Shown here: in pieces, positions 14,657 through 22,934 of the stretch | How positions within the stretch are numbered: the first letter of the stretch is position 1 | Layout of the letters: every line of letters begins with the position of its first letter | NCBI GenBank assembly: GCA_964540415.1 | Contig: CAZIMM010000015.1 | Coordinates: forward strand, 1 to 37,633 | Source: CAZIMM01 sp964540415 | Lineage (GTDB): Bacteria > Bacillota > Clostridia > Oscillospirales > Acutalibacteraceae | Reading direction: 5' to 3' | Length of the DNA: 37,633 nucleotides | Notes under the pieces: model-generated | Database searches by the model: none | Told to the model about the DNA's origin: nothing | What the model saw: the letters and a program-made list of their open reading frames with translations, nothing else | Position numbers and translations under genes: made by a program

Positions 14657-15514
14657 TTATTTTCTAATGTCCCTGTGTTTAACACTCAACAGCAGTCCGC
14701 TGCCGGACAGATGCTCCTTGATAAGCTCCGCAAACACAACGGAGCGGTGACGGCCGCCTGTGCACCCCACGGCAATGACAACCTGGCTCTTGCCCTCGGC
14801 GCGGTAAAGCGGAATGAGATAATCAATCAGGTCAAAAAGCTTTGGGATAAGCTCCTTTGTTTCGTCCCACTTCAAAACGTACTCGCGCACCGGTGCATCC
14901 AGCCCGGTTTTTTCTTTCAGATCGGGAATGTAAAATGGATTTGGCAGACAGCGCACATCAAAAACAAGGTCCGAATCGTTCGGTATGCCGTATTTGTAGC
15001 CAAAGGAAACGCAGTGAATCTGCAAGGCCTTTGAAGGATCGTCAAGGAACATTTCGGCGATACGCTCCTTGCATTCGCCGGCGGTTGTGTATGAGGAATC
15101 AAAAATAAAATCGGCAATCTGGCGCACCGGTTCGAGAATCTTTCTCTCATACTCAATTGCATCGTTGAGAGAGCCGTTGAACATATTGCTCAGAGGATGC
15201 TTGCGGCGCGTTTCTTTGTACCTGCGCACAAGCACCTCGTTGGAGGCATCAATGAACAGTGTTTTGTAGGCACAGCCCTTGTCCTTCAAGGTGTCCAGCG
15301 CGCTGAAAAGGTCGCCGAATGAGCCGCCGACCCGGATGTCCGTAACAATTGCAACACGTTCCCGCTTTTCTCGTGAATTGAGAAGAAGATCAACAAAGAA
15401 GGGAAGCAGCTTCGGAGGCATATTGTCGGTGCAGAAAAAACCGATATCTTCAAGAGCGTCAACAACCCTTGATTTTCCCGCGCCGGAAAGTCCGGTGACA
15501 ATAAGCAGTTCCAT
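14657..15514 (-). CDS. rapZ: RapZ/YvcJ-type RNase adaptor and nucleotide-binding protein
   Basis: 285 residues. The ATG at 15514 is preferred, since GAGGG lies 9 bases upstream; a TTG at 15523 is too close to that site. The Walker A motif is GLSGAGKS near residue 8, then DNMPPKLLPFF, and the C-terminal VGCTGGRHRSV motif is diagnostic for the family. Proteins of this family bind GTP/ATP; in E. coli RapZ controls glucosamine-6-phosphate synthase through small RNAs, while Firmicutes YvcJ is linked to competence and cell-wall metabolism. The gene starts 23 bp after murB. In many Firmicutes yvcK and whiA come next; here a convergent hairpin comes instead. Confidence 0.96.
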   Translation of the reverse strand: MELLIVTGLSGAGKSRVVDALEDIGFFCTDNMPPKLLPFFVDLLLNSREKRERVAIVTDIRVGGSFGDLFSALDTLKDKGCAYKTLFIDASNEVLVRRYKETRRKHPLSNMFNGSLNDAIEYERKILEPVRQIADFIFDSSYTTAGECKERIAEMFLDDPSKALQIHCVSFGYKYGIPNDSDLVFDVRCLPNPFYIPDLKEKTGLDAPVREYVLKWDETKELIPKLFDLIDYLIPLYRAEGKSQVVIAVGCTGGRHRSVVFAELIKEHLSGSGLLLSVKHRDIRK

Positions 15515-15537
15515 TTTTAACAACCCTCTTTTTCTCT

Positions 15538-16452
15538 TCAGAATCCGATAAACCTGACCTCCGGTTCAAGCACAACGCCTGTTTTTGCATAAACCGTGTT
15601 TTGAACAAGCTCAATGAGCAGCATAATGTCTGTTGATGTTGCCTTGTTCTTGTTGACAATAAATCCGGCGTGCTTTTCACTGACGTAAGCACCGCCGACG
15701 TTTGCTCCTTTTAGCCCGCACTGCTCAATGAGCGCGCCGGCATAGTGCCCCTCGGGGCGTTTGAAAGTGCTGCCAGCGCTGGGATATTCAAGCGGCTGTT
15801 TATCCTTCCTGCGGGAAAGCAGCTCGTCCATTTTTGCGCGGATATCGCCGCTGTCTCCCTTTTGCAGGGAAAGGTGCAGGCGTGTGATAACATAATGATT
15901 TTCGGAATAAACACTGCGGCGGTATGCAAGCCCCAGCTCGTCACCGGAAAAAGACCCTAGTGTGCCGTTTGCCGTCAAGTGCTCACAGCAGGTGAGTACA
16001 TCCTTCATTTCACCGCCGTACGCTCCCGCGTTCATGAACGCCGCTCCGCCCGCCGTGCCCGGTATTCCGTAAGCGAACTCCAGCCCGGTGAGTGAATTCT
16101 CCAGAGCAAACAGGCAAAGCCTTGCAAGGCTTACACCTGCCGAGCATACGATATGTGTTTCATCCTCAAGCGCAATGTCGGAAAGCTCCTGACCGATGCG
16201 TATCACAACGCCGTCTATGCCGCTGTCCGACACGAGCAGATTGCTTCCGTTCCCGATGATAACAGGGGAGCAGGAGTGCTGCTCACACAAAGCAAGGATA
16301 CCGGACAGGCACTCCGCACTGTTCGGAAAAAGCATGAGCCGGGCACAGCCGCCGGTTTTGAAGCTTGTGTATTCGGACATCGGGGCGTTTTGCACGGCAC
16401 GGCAATCAACGCCGTCTGCAAAGCGGATTAAATCGGAAAGAAGGGTGCTCAT
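15538..16452 (-). CDS. murB: UDP-N-acetylenolpyruvoylglucosamine reductase
   Basis: 304 residues. The ATG at 16452 follows GGAG at a 5-base spacing; the longer frame to 16524 adds 24 residues without homology and overlaps the ROK gene end. The FAD-binding part has GNGSNLLVSD and EFAYGIPGTAGGAAFMNAGAYGG. The catalytic Ser is in SAGSTFKRPEG, and the C-terminal Glu in LEPEVRFIGF. It reduces the enolpyruvyl group to make UDP-MurNAc in peptidoglycan synthesis. The gene begins 11 bp after the ROK kinase gene and precedes rapZ, so cell-wall and sugar genes are grouped. Confidence 0.97.
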   Translation of the reverse strand: MSTLLSDLIRFADGVDCRAVQNAPMSEYTSFKTGGCARLMLFPNSAECLSGILALCEQHSCSPVIIGNGSNLLVSDSGIDGVVIRIGQELSDIALEDETHIVCSAGVSLARLCLFALENSLTGLEFAYGIPGTAGGAAFMNAGAYGGEMKDVLTCCEHLTANGTLGSFSGDELGLAYRRSVYSENHYVITRLHLSLQKGDSGDIRAKMDELLSRRKDKQPLEYPSAGSTFKRPEGHYAGALIEQCGLKGANVGGAYVSEKHAGFIVNKNKATSTDIMLLIELVQNTVYAKTGVVLEPEVRFIGF

Positions 16453-16463
16453 ACGGACTCCAA

Positions 16464-17411
16464 TCAGCTGTCCAGCAGAGCAGCCCCGATGATGCCGGCA
16501 TCGTTGCCGAGCACTGCGCAGCAAAGCTGTGTCTGCTTTTCGGCGTAAATGCTGTATCTTTCACGGATAACGTGCTTACGAAGCGGCTCAAGCAGGAATT
16601 CCTTCTCGTGGCTTATGCCGCCGCTCAGGCAGATTATCTCCGGCTGGAGAGCATTGATAATATTAATTATACCTATTGCAACATAATAAATGTATCTTGC
16701 AACAACAGCTTTTCCGGCGTCATCGCCTTGGCGCATGGCATCAAAGGCTGTGCGGCCGTTGACAGCGTCAATGTTGTCGCTGACCAGCTGCCACATCACA
16801 CTGTCCTGATTGTGCTTCATAGAATCCTTTGTCTGCTCAATCAGAGCGGTAGCGGAGGCGTAGCGCTCCCAGCAGCCGCGTCTGCCGCAGTTGCATTGCT
16901 CTCCGTCAACCACAATGACCATGTGACCCATTTCGCCCGCGGCATAGTTTACGCCGTTGACAAGCTTCCCGTCAATAACAATGCCGCTGCCGACGCCTGT
17001 GCCCAGGGTGATTGCAACAAAGCTGTTCACACCTTTGCCGCAGCCCGCAAGAGCCTCGCCCAGAGCCGCGCAGTTTGCGTCATTGTCAATGTATGTTGTT
17101 CTGCCGAGAGCTTTTTCAAGCATTTCCTTCGCGGGCACCTTGTTGAAATCAAGGTTGTTTGCAAAGTCAATATAACCTGTCTGCTTATTGACAGAGCCGG
17201 GAGTGCCGATGCCGATGCTTGAAACCTCGTCCAGCCCGATTCCCGCATCCTCAACCGCCATTTTAACGGCTGTTGCAATGTCCGCAAAAATTTCTTCAGC
17301 GCTTCTGGGAAGATTTGTTTTCATTTTACCCCTGCCGACGATTTTGAATTCATCGTCAACAACTCCGACAGCAATGTTTGTTCCTCCGAGGTCCACACCG
17401 ACTCTGTACAT
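16464..17411 (-). CDS. ROK-family glucokinase
   Basis: 315 residues. ATG at 17411 with GGAGG 8 bases upstream; the frame extends further but without a start signal. The phosphate-binding DLGGTN motif is near residue 7. The catalytic region has YIDNDANCAALGE, and GTGVGSGIVIDG follows. The ROK zinc motif is complete: CNCGRRGCWERYAS, together with the upstream EMGHM His. This is typical of Firmicutes GlcK, which phosphorylates glucose with ATP. It lies 58 bp after hprK, linking sugar phosphorylation with catabolite control; substrate is inferred from family only. Confidence 0.9.
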   Translation of the reverse strand: MYRVGVDLGGTNIAVGVVDDEFKIVGRGKMKTNLPRSAEEIFADIATAVKMAVEDAGIGLDEVSSIGIGTPGSVNKQTGYIDFANNLDFNKVPAKEMLEKALGRTTYIDNDANCAALGEALAGCGKGVNSFVAITLGTGVGSGIVIDGKLVNGVNYAAGEMGHMVIVVDGEQCNCGRRGCWERYASATALIEQTKDSMKHNQDSVMWQLVSDNIDAVNGRTAFDAMRQGDDAGKAVVARYIYYVAIGIINIINALQPEIICLSGGISHEKEFLLEPLRKHVIRERYSIYAEKQTQLCCAVLGNDAGIIGAALLDS

Positions 17412-17469
17412 AGCTTGTTCCTCCGTATACTTCCGCGGGGATTCCCGCAATTTAATATATTTCTGCCGC

Positions 17470-18438
17470 TCAGAAATTGTGCCAGACCTCCAGCTCCTCT
17501 TTTTCGGGAGTAATGTCATCCGTCATTCCGAGGCTGTGAAGCAGCTCACGTGCGGCATTGTAGCCGAGCTTTTTCTGCCTGTTGTTCATTGCGGCGGCTT
17601 CAATAATAATTGAAAGGTTGCGCCCGGGCTTGACGGGCACGACGGTTATCGGCACGCTGATGCCGAGAATGTCAATGTATTCGTTTTCAAGGCCGAGGCG
17701 GTCATAGACCTTATTGGTGTCCCACGGTTCAAGCTGAACCACCATGTCCACCTTTTCAGTCACCTTGACGGCGCCCATACCGAAAATGCGCCGGGCGTTG
17801 ATTATGCCGACGCCGCGCAGCTCAATGAAGTGGCGGATATTGTCCGGCGCGGAGCCGACGAGTGTGTGAGAGGAGACGCGACGGATTTCAACCGCGTCAT
17901 CGGCAATGAGCCTGTGTCCGCGTTTTATGAGCTCAAGCGCAGTTTCGCTTTTGCCCACTCCGCTGTCTCCGAGAATGAGAACGCCCTCACCGTAAACCTC
18001 AACGTGAACACCGTGACGGGTAATCCTCGGTGCAAGCTCGACTCCGAGATAGGAGATAAGCGCTGACATGCAGCCGGAGGTTGTGTCCGAGGAGCCGAGC
18101 AGCGGAACGGAGTATTTTTTTGCAAGCTCCAGCAGCTCATCCGGAAAGCTCAGAGAACGCGTGACAATGACCGCGACAGGCTTTTCCGACATCAGTCTTT
18201 CCATGCTGGCAAAGGCCTTGTCTGTGGGAAGGCTTTTGATATATTCGATTTCGGCAAGACCCACAAACTGAACGCGCTCCTTGTCAAAGAAGCCGCTATA
18301 GCCGGAAAGCAGAAGACCAGGACGGTTTACGTCCTGGGATACGACGTATATTCCGCCGAGGTCCTGCGGTGTGTAAAACACATTCAGAGAATGGTCTTTG
18401 ATTATTTTTTCAAGCGATACGGAGTATCTTGTCGGCAT
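17470..18438 (-). CDS. hprK: HPr kinase/phosphorylase
   Basis: 322 residues, ATG at 18438 (AAGGGA 9 bases upstream); a longer frame to 18540 overlaps the promoter. The P-loop GDSGVGKSE is followed by RLIADDAVEI. Then come the family signature RGVGIINARRIFGMGAVK and the C-terminal VPVKPGRNLSIIIEAAA motif. HprK phosphorylates Ser46 of HPr and controls carbon catabolite repression. It has its own promoter at 18488-18516 and is the first gene of hprK-ROK-murB-rapZ. Confidence 0.97.
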   Translation of the reverse strand: MPTRYSVSLEKIIKDHSLNVFYTPQDLGGIYVVSQDVNRPGLLLSGYSGFFDKERVQFVGLAEIEYIKSLPTDKAFASMERLMSEKPVAVIVTRSLSFPDELLELAKKYSVPLLGSSDTTSGCMSALISYLGVELAPRITRHGVHVEVYGEGVLILGDSGVGKSETALELIKRGHRLIADDAVEIRRVSSHTLVGSAPDNIRHFIELRGVGIINARRIFGMGAVKVTEKVDMVVQLEPWDTNKVYDRLGLENEYIDILGISVPITVVPVKPGRNLSIIIEAAAMNNRQKKLGYNAARELLHSLGMTDDITPEKEELEVWHNF

Positions 18439-18487
18439 TTCAAAGTTTCCCTTACAAATAATCTCGTTAATCTGTATTATCCACTCA

Positions 18488-18516
18488 ATTATAAAGGAAA
18501 ACTCCAAAATATGCAA
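18488..18516 (-). promoter_or_regulatory. Sigma-A promoter of the hprK operon
   Basis: Minus-strand TTGCAT (18516-18511) and a perfect TATAAT (18493-18488) are separated by 17 bp, about 50 bp upstream of the hprK ATG at 18438. Confidence 0.75.
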
Positions 18517-18551
18517 TAGCGTTCCGACCATTTTTTGCATTAAACCGGCAT

Positions 18552-18806
18552 TTATTTTTTGAGGCTTTTGTATTTGTTCTTTGTTGCCTGACCGCCCCTG
18601 ATATGCCGTTGTGCTTTGTTAATTTCCAGGATTTGCCTCACCTGCTTGTACAGTTGCGGGTTAAGCCTCGGCAGTCGTGACGCAACGTCGGTATGCACCG
18701 TGGATTTGCTCACACCGAAATATGCCGCAGCACAACGCACTGTTGCTCCGGTGTCAACTATGTATCTTCCGAGTTCGACCGCTCTTTCTTCAACAATACC
18801 GTTCAA
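18552..18806 (-). CDS. spoIIID: Sporulation transcription factor SpoIIID
   Basis: 84 residues from a TTG start at 18806, placed 7 bases after GGGAGG; this gives the N-terminus MNGIVEERAVELGRYI, aligning with normal SpoIIID starts. An ATG at 18827 would add 7 residues but lacks a ribosome binding site. The helix-turn-helix TVRCAAAYFGVSKSTVHTDV is followed by RLPRLNP and the basic tail RHIRGGQATKNKY, all hallmarks of SpoIIID. It controls mother-cell genes during sporulation. The ribosome binding site is part of a terminator-like hairpin (18814-18853), which suggests control at this point. Presence of the gene implies an endospore-forming lineage. Confidence 0.95.
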   Translation of the reverse strand: MNGIVEERAVELGRYIVDTGATVRCAAAYFGVSKSTVHTDVASRLPRLNPQLYKQVRQILEINKAQRHIRGGQATKNKYKSLKK

Positions 18807-18813
18807 AATAAAA

Positions 18814-18853
18814 CCTCCCGAAATCATATCGCTAATTGATATGCTTCGGGAGG
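18814..18853 (-). promoter_or_regulatory. Terminator-like hairpin that contains the spoIIID ribosome binding site
   Basis: The arms CCTCCCGAA (18814-18822) and TTCGGGAGG (18845-18853) are exact complements. An inner stem CATATC/GATATG (18825-18830, 18838-18843) extends the fold, with A- and T-rich flanks on both strands. In the minus-strand RNA the 3' arm is the GGGAGG used by spoIIID and is followed by TTTTATTTTG, which includes the TTG start. The fold would hide the ribosome binding site and could also end transcription. The remaining stretch up to 19018 holds no gene; a weak stem GGCTGA/TCAGCC followed later by TTTTTT is the only other structure. Confidence 0.75.
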
Positions 18854-19018
18854 CGTTTTTATGTGCTTGACTCTTTGCACGTCCGGGCTGTCCGTAAAAA
18901 ACTCAATTGTCGGCTGAAACATCCTTCAAAATCAGCCTTTGCCTGTGAATCAAAGAAGAATATCGGCTCGGAAATCCGATGAAAATATCAGTACGGGTCA
19001 AACTGCCGAAAAAATAGT

Positions 19019-19636
19019 TCATCCGAAAAAGTGAGCCTCAAGCTGTGCGCAAAGCGCGTGATAAACCGGCAGAGTCAGCTCCTGAACCTTGAAGGTTTCG
19101 CTTTCCGGCAGACAAATACATATGTCTGCAAGCTTGCCCGCCTTGCCGGACGACAAACCGGTTATCGCAACCGTTTTCACTCCGAGCAGCTTTGCCGCCT
19201 CAAGCGCCTTTACGACGTTTGCCGAATTGCCTGAGGTGGAAAGCCCGAGCAGCACGTCATTCGGACAGCCTCGGGAATATCCGTAAACCTGCTGTGCGAA
19301 TACGAGAGATGAATCGACATCGTTTGAAAAAGCGGTCATGAGTGCCGTGTGTGACACAAGCGAAATCGCGGGCAAAGCCCTTTGTATTGAGCCGAGACCC
19401 GCGGCGGAAAATGCTGTGTATTCGCTCTGCGGGAGAGGACGCTTGAGCAAAAAGCCCTTCATCAGCTCGCCGACAATGTGCTCACAGTCCGCAGCACTGC
19501 CGCCGTTGCCGCACACAAGCAGCTTGCCGGAATTCTCAAAGCAGTTCTCGAGCAGGGCATACGCTGCGCGGATATCGTCCGCACAGACGCTGAGAACATC
19601 ATATCTTTCAAAAAGGGTTGAAATTGCGTCCGACAT
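19019..19636 (-). CDS. SIS-domain phosphosugar isomerase, GmhA-like
   Basis: 205 residues; the ATG at 19636 has GAGG 8 bases upstream, while the ATG at 19642 is too close to it. The SIS domain has GNGGSAADCEHIVGELMKGF (about residues 40-60), as in sedoheptulose-7-phosphate isomerase GmhA, then LSTSGNSANVVKALEAAK, and a C-terminal EL..PVYH resembling the catalytic His helix of that family. It lies 10 bp after a ROK kinase gene, so a sugar-phosphate pathway is likely. Heptose synthesis itself is not shown, as no other heptose genes are seen here. Confidence 0.85.
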   Translation of the reverse strand: MSDAISTLFERYDVLSVCADDIRAAYALLENCFENSGKLLVCGNGGSAADCEHIVGELMKGFLLKRPLPQSEYTAFSAAGLGSIQRALPAISLVSHTALMTAFSNDVDSSLVFAQQVYGYSRGCPNDVLLGLSTSGNSANVVKALEAAKLLGVKTVAITGLSSGKAGKLADICICLPESETFKVQELTLPVYHALCAQLEAHFFG

Positions 19637-19646
19637 AAACATAACC

Positions 19647-20621
19647 TCACATCAACGCAACGCCAAGCGCCGCGTAATCTCCAATGCTCTCGCCGAGGGC
19701 GGCGGGGAGTATTCTGCATTTTTCGAGCGACATCGCAAGGCATTCTCGCTTTAAAACACTGTTCATCGCAGGCTCAAGCAGCTCTCTGCTTCGCGTGAAG
19801 ATGCTGCCGATTACAATTGCCTGCGGGTTGAGCAAATCAATCAGCACTGCGAGGCCGCGGCCGAGGTGCTCTCCGCAGATGCTGTAAATCTCCTTTGCGT
19901 CGCCGTCCCCGTTATCCGCAAAGACGGAGACCGACTTTGCCGAAATGCTTTCAAGCTCGCTCTCGTTTTTGCACCAGGCGAACGGCCTGCCGCTGTTCAG
20001 CGCCTCGAGTGCTCTTGCCTGCGCAAGCCGCGCTATGCCGCCTCCGCTGCAATAGCCCTCGAAGGAACCGTGCTTGCCGTAGCCCTCCGGACCGTCATCC
20101 GTAAGCCTCATGTGCCCGACCTCGCCGGCAAGGTCACAGCTTCCGGAATAGAGCCTGCCGCCGAGAATCAGTCCCGCGCCCATGCCCGTGCCGAAGGTGA
20201 GAAAAATCATGTTGTCAAGCCCTCTGCCGGCACCGAATTTCCATTCGGCAACGGCGCAGGCATTTGCGTCATTCTGCAGCCTTGTCTCAACACCGAAATG
20301 ACTTTTCAGAATATCTACTATAGGTACTTCGTCCCAGTCGGGAAGATTGGGCGGGCACTGCACAACACCTTTTACGCTGTCGAGAGGTCCTCCGCAGCTC
20401 AATCCGATGCGGGTGAGAACGGGCGAGCCGTTTGCCGCCAGCAGGGCGTCCGCCGCGGCGCAAAGCTCAGCGACCACAGCCTGCCAGCCGCGTTCTTTCT
20501 TTGTTTGAAAAAATGATTTGTCAATGATATGTATGTCGGAGCCGACAGCTTCTCCGAGCGCTGCAGCGCATTTTGTGCCGCCGATGTCGAACCCGAGATA
20601 ATATTTCTTTTCAGCAGTCAT
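19647..20621 (-). CDS. ROK-family sugar kinase-like protein lacking the zinc cysteines
   Basis: 324 residues; the ATG at 20621 overlaps the stop of the Dabb gene by 11 bp, so coupled translation is likely. Phosphate-binding FDIGGTKCAAAL (near residue 10), LSCGGPLD, QNDANACAVAEWKFG and TFGTGMGAGLILGGRL are intact, so kinase activity is expected. The usual CxCGxxGCxE zinc site is replaced by GYGKHGSFEGYCSGG, so the structural zinc is probably missing. The substrate is unknown; a hexose or acetylamino sugar is typical. It forms a unit with the GmhA-like gene. Confidence 0.88.
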   Translation of the reverse strand: MTAEKKYYLGFDIGGTKCAAALGEAVGSDIHIIDKSFFQTKKERGWQAVVAELCAAADALLAANGSPVLTRIGLSCGGPLDSVKGVVQCPPNLPDWDEVPIVDILKSHFGVETRLQNDANACAVAEWKFGAGRGLDNMIFLTFGTGMGAGLILGGRLYSGSCDLAGEVGHMRLTDDGPEGYGKHGSFEGYCSGGGIARLAQARALEALNSGRPFAWCKNESELESISAKSVSVFADNGDGDAKEIYSICGEHLGRGLAVLIDLLNPQAIVIGSIFTRSRELLEPAMNSVLKRECLAMSLEKCRILPAALGESIGDYAALGVALM

Positions 20622-20898
20622 AATCAACCACAACCCTGTCTGTAACAACAGAGTGCACAAACTCCTTGACCTTCATATGGTCCGGGTGCACCTGATATCT
20701 GTCCAGAGCTTCACGGCTTTCGAGTGTTGAATAAAGTGCAATGTCATAGCCTATCGGATTGAAATTGAAGCCGACCTCAGCCGAAAGCAGACCGTCAACC
20801 TTTCCGACAAGGGCGGTGAGAATTTCTCTCATGTGCTCCATGTTTGCCTGCTTGTTTTCGTCGTTTCTGACCTTCCAGAAAACAATGTGCTTAACCAT
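20611..20898 (-). CDS. Dabb-family (stress-responsive alpha/beta barrel) protein
   Basis: 95 residues, ATG at 20898 after GGAGGAAATCTTT. The start MVKHIVFWKV, the centre EVGFNFNPIGYDIALYSTL and the ending DRYQVHPDHMKVKEFV are typical of Dabb proteins (PF07876), small dimeric ferredoxin-like barrels of mostly unknown function. It is first in a three-gene unit with the ROK and GmhA-like genes. The pot operon terminator lies 28 bp upstream, so any own promoter must overlap it, or the unit is made by read-through. Confidence 0.9.
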   Translation of the reverse strand: MVKHIVFWKVRNDENKQANMEHMREILTALVGKVDGLLSAEVGFNFNPIGYDIALYSTLESREALDRYQVHPDHMKVKEFVHSVVTDRVVVDYDC

Positions 20899-20926
20899 AA
20901 AGATTTCCTCCGGTATTTATAAAATG

Positions 20927-20965
20927 TGCCGCGAAACCGATGTTGTTTCAATCGCTTTCGCGGCA
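20927..20965 (-). terminator. Intrinsic terminator of the potABCD operon
   Basis: A perfect 10-bp inverted repeat (TGCCGCGAAA / TTTCGCGGCA at 20927-20936 and 20956-20965) lies 16 bp after the potD stop. On the minus strand it is followed by CATTTTATAAAT. Confidence 0.8.
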
Positions 20966-20980
20966 TTCGGGGTGTTAAAT

Positions 20981-22102
20981 TCAGCCGGCAAGCTTAACCT
21001 GCTCCCAGAGCCTTGCAAGCAGCGCCAGGGTTTCACTGTCGAGATTGTGGAAATACTGCGCGTTTTTCTTGACCTCTTCGGAGGGATAAAGGATTTCGTT
21101 GTCCTTCACGGAATAGTTTTCGTTTGTCATAACCGCCGTATTCGGAGAAGCGTAATAAATCGCCTCGGCGTTTGCAAGGGCGATTTCCGGCTCGCAGAGG
21201 AAATTGATGTACATTTCCGCCGCGGCCTTGTTTGTGCTTGCAGTGGGGATGCACACTGAATCAACAAAGATGTTTGTGCCCTCCTTGGGGTAAACAAAAG
21301 CAAGGTCCTCGTTGTTCTCGGCCATTGTCAGATAGTCTCCCGCGTAGTAGGGAGCAATGGCGGCCTCGCCGGATTCCATTTTTGCAAAAACATCGTCCAT
21401 AACATAGGACTGAATGAGCGGCTTCTGCTCCTTGAGCTTTTCGGCGGCGGCATTCCAGTCTTTCGCGTCTTTTGAGTTGACATCCTGTCCGAGGTAATAC
21501 TGCGCGATGCCGAACGCGTCACGCGAGTTGTTGAAGGTGAGAATCATGTCCTTGTATTGCTCATCCCACATGATGCTCCAGCTGTCCGGCGTGCCCTTAA
21601 CCATGGTGGTGTTGTAAATCAATCCGACCATTCCGACACTGTAGGGGACGGAATACTCATCATTCGGGTCAAAGTACATTCCGTGATATTCATCCGCGAT
21701 GTAGGAGTAATTCGGAATGTTTGCAAAATCAAGCTTTTCAAGCATGTTCTCGTTGATGAGACGCTCAATCATGTAGTCAGACGGAATGACAATGTCGTAA
21801 TTAACTCCGCCGCTCTTGAGCTTTGCATACATGGATTCGTTTGTGTCGTAATTTGAATAGTTTACGGTGATGCCGGTCAACTTTTCAAACTCCTTGTTTA
21901 CATCAAGTGAGCCTTCGTAACCGTCGGAAATATATTCGCCCCAGTTGTAGACATTGAGTTCTGTTCCCTCAAATTCACGGGAATACTTGCCGACATAGGC
22001 AGTCTTTACAGTGGCTTCTTCGCCGCCGCAGCCGCCGAAGACGAGCAGACATGCAGTGAGAGCAAACGCAAGGAGGAGAGCTGTGAATTTGTTCATAACC
22101 AT
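20981..22102 (-). CDS. potD: Polyamine ABC transporter substrate-binding lipoprotein
   Basis: 373 residues from ATG 22102; the ATG at 22096 is an equally good start. A signal peptide with lipobox LVFGGC predicts a lipid-anchored extracytoplasmic protein. The mature part has ELNVYNWGEYISDGYE and NYDTNESMYAKLKSGGVNYDIVIPSDYM (in two parts around residues 50-110), YSVPYSVGMVGLIYNT, and a binding-cleft segment around IAPYYAGDYL, all as in PotD/PotF. It would deliver spermidine or putrescine to PotBC. It is the last gene of potABCD and is followed by a clear terminator. Confidence 0.93.
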   Translation of the reverse strand: MVMNKFTALLLAFALTACLLVFGGCGGEEATVKTAYVGKYSREFEGTELNVYNWGEYISDGYEGSLDVNKEFEKLTGITVNYSNYDTNESMYAKLKSGGVNYDIVIPSDYMIERLINENMLEKLDFANIPNYSYIADEYHGMYFDPNDEYSVPYSVGMVGLIYNTTMVKGTPDSWSIMWDEQYKDMILTFNNSRDAFGIAQYYLGQDVNSKDAKDWNAAAEKLKEQKPLIQSYVMDDVFAKMESGEAAIAPYYAGDYLTMAENNEDLAFVYPKEGTNIFVDSVCIPTASTNKAAAEMYINFLCEPEIALANAEAIYYASPNTAVMTNENYSVKDNEILYPSEEVKKNAQYFHNLDSETLALLARLWEQVKLAG

Positions 22103-22130
22103 TACCTTCCCTTCAGATTGTTTTTTGATA

Positions 22131-22934
22131 TCAGCGGTTGTTCCGCTTCTTTTCGCCGCGCGCCTGCGTGACGTTGATCAAAATGAGGAGCAGCAGAATT
22201 GTGATGAAAATAAGGCTTGAGAGTGCGTACATGTCAGGGGTCACGCGCTTCTTTGTCATTGAGAAAATTCTGATGGGCAGAGTCTGAAACTTCGGACCGA
22301 CAGCAAAATAGCTGATCACGAAATCATCCAGAGAAAGAGTGAAAGCCATCATCATTCCCGTGAATATTCCGGGCATAATCGTCGGCAGAGTCGCCTTGAA
22401 GAACGCCTTGAACGGCGGACAGCCGAGATCCTGCGCCGCTTCGGCAAGGTGGGGGTCCGACTGGCGGAGCTTCGGCAGAACGGACAGGATAACATAGGGC
22501 AGGTTGAAGGTGATGTGCGCAATGAGCAGAGTCCAGAAGCTCAGTATGCCCGAAATTTTCAGCAATGCGCCGACAAAGACAAACAGCAGCATCATTGAAA
22601 CGCCTGTGACAATGTCGGGATTCATCATCGGGATGTTTGTTACGGAAAGCACGCACGAACGCAGACGGCGCGAATGCATTTTGTCAATCCCGACAGCTGC
22701 CGCAGTTCCGATAACCGTCGCAATAATAGACGAGGTGACTGCGAGCACGAGTGTGTTTTTCAATGCCTCAAGCGTTTCCGAATCGCGGAAAAGCTCCCCA
22801 TACCATTTGAGTGAAAACCCGGCGAAAACAGAGGTGCTTGTTGAGGAGTTGAATGAATAAACCAGCAGCACAAGCATCGGCGCATAGAGAAAAACAAGAA
22901 TGAGCACGGTGTAAATCTTCGAGGCTGTTTTCAT
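22131..22934 (-). CDS. potC: Polyamine ABC transporter permease
   Basis: 267 residues with six membrane helices. The EAA loop (EAAQDLGCPPFKAFFKATLP) contacts the ATPase, and LDDFVISYF is typical of PotC/PotI. The start overlaps the potB stop by 4 bp (ATGA), so translation is coupled. It forms the channel together with PotB. Confidence 0.94.
   Translation of the reverse strand: MKTASKIYTVLILVFLYAPMLVLLVYSFNSSTSTSVFAGFSLKWYGELFRDSETLEALKNTLVLAVTSSIIATVIGTAAAVGIDKMHSRRLRSCVLSVTNIPMMNPDIVTGVSMMLLFVFVGALLKISGILSFWTLLIAHITFNLPYVILSVLPKLRQSDPHLAEAAQDLGCPPFKAFFKATLPTIMPGIFTGMMMAFTLSLDDFVISYFAVGPKFQTLPIRIFSMTKKRVTPDMYALSSLIFITILLLLILINVTQARGEKKRNNR

Noticed and set aside
18912..18937. GGCTGA/TCAGCC stem downstream of the GmhA-like gene as a terminator
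   Set aside because: Only 6 bp of stem and the T-run begins about 10 bases later; too weak to list separately.
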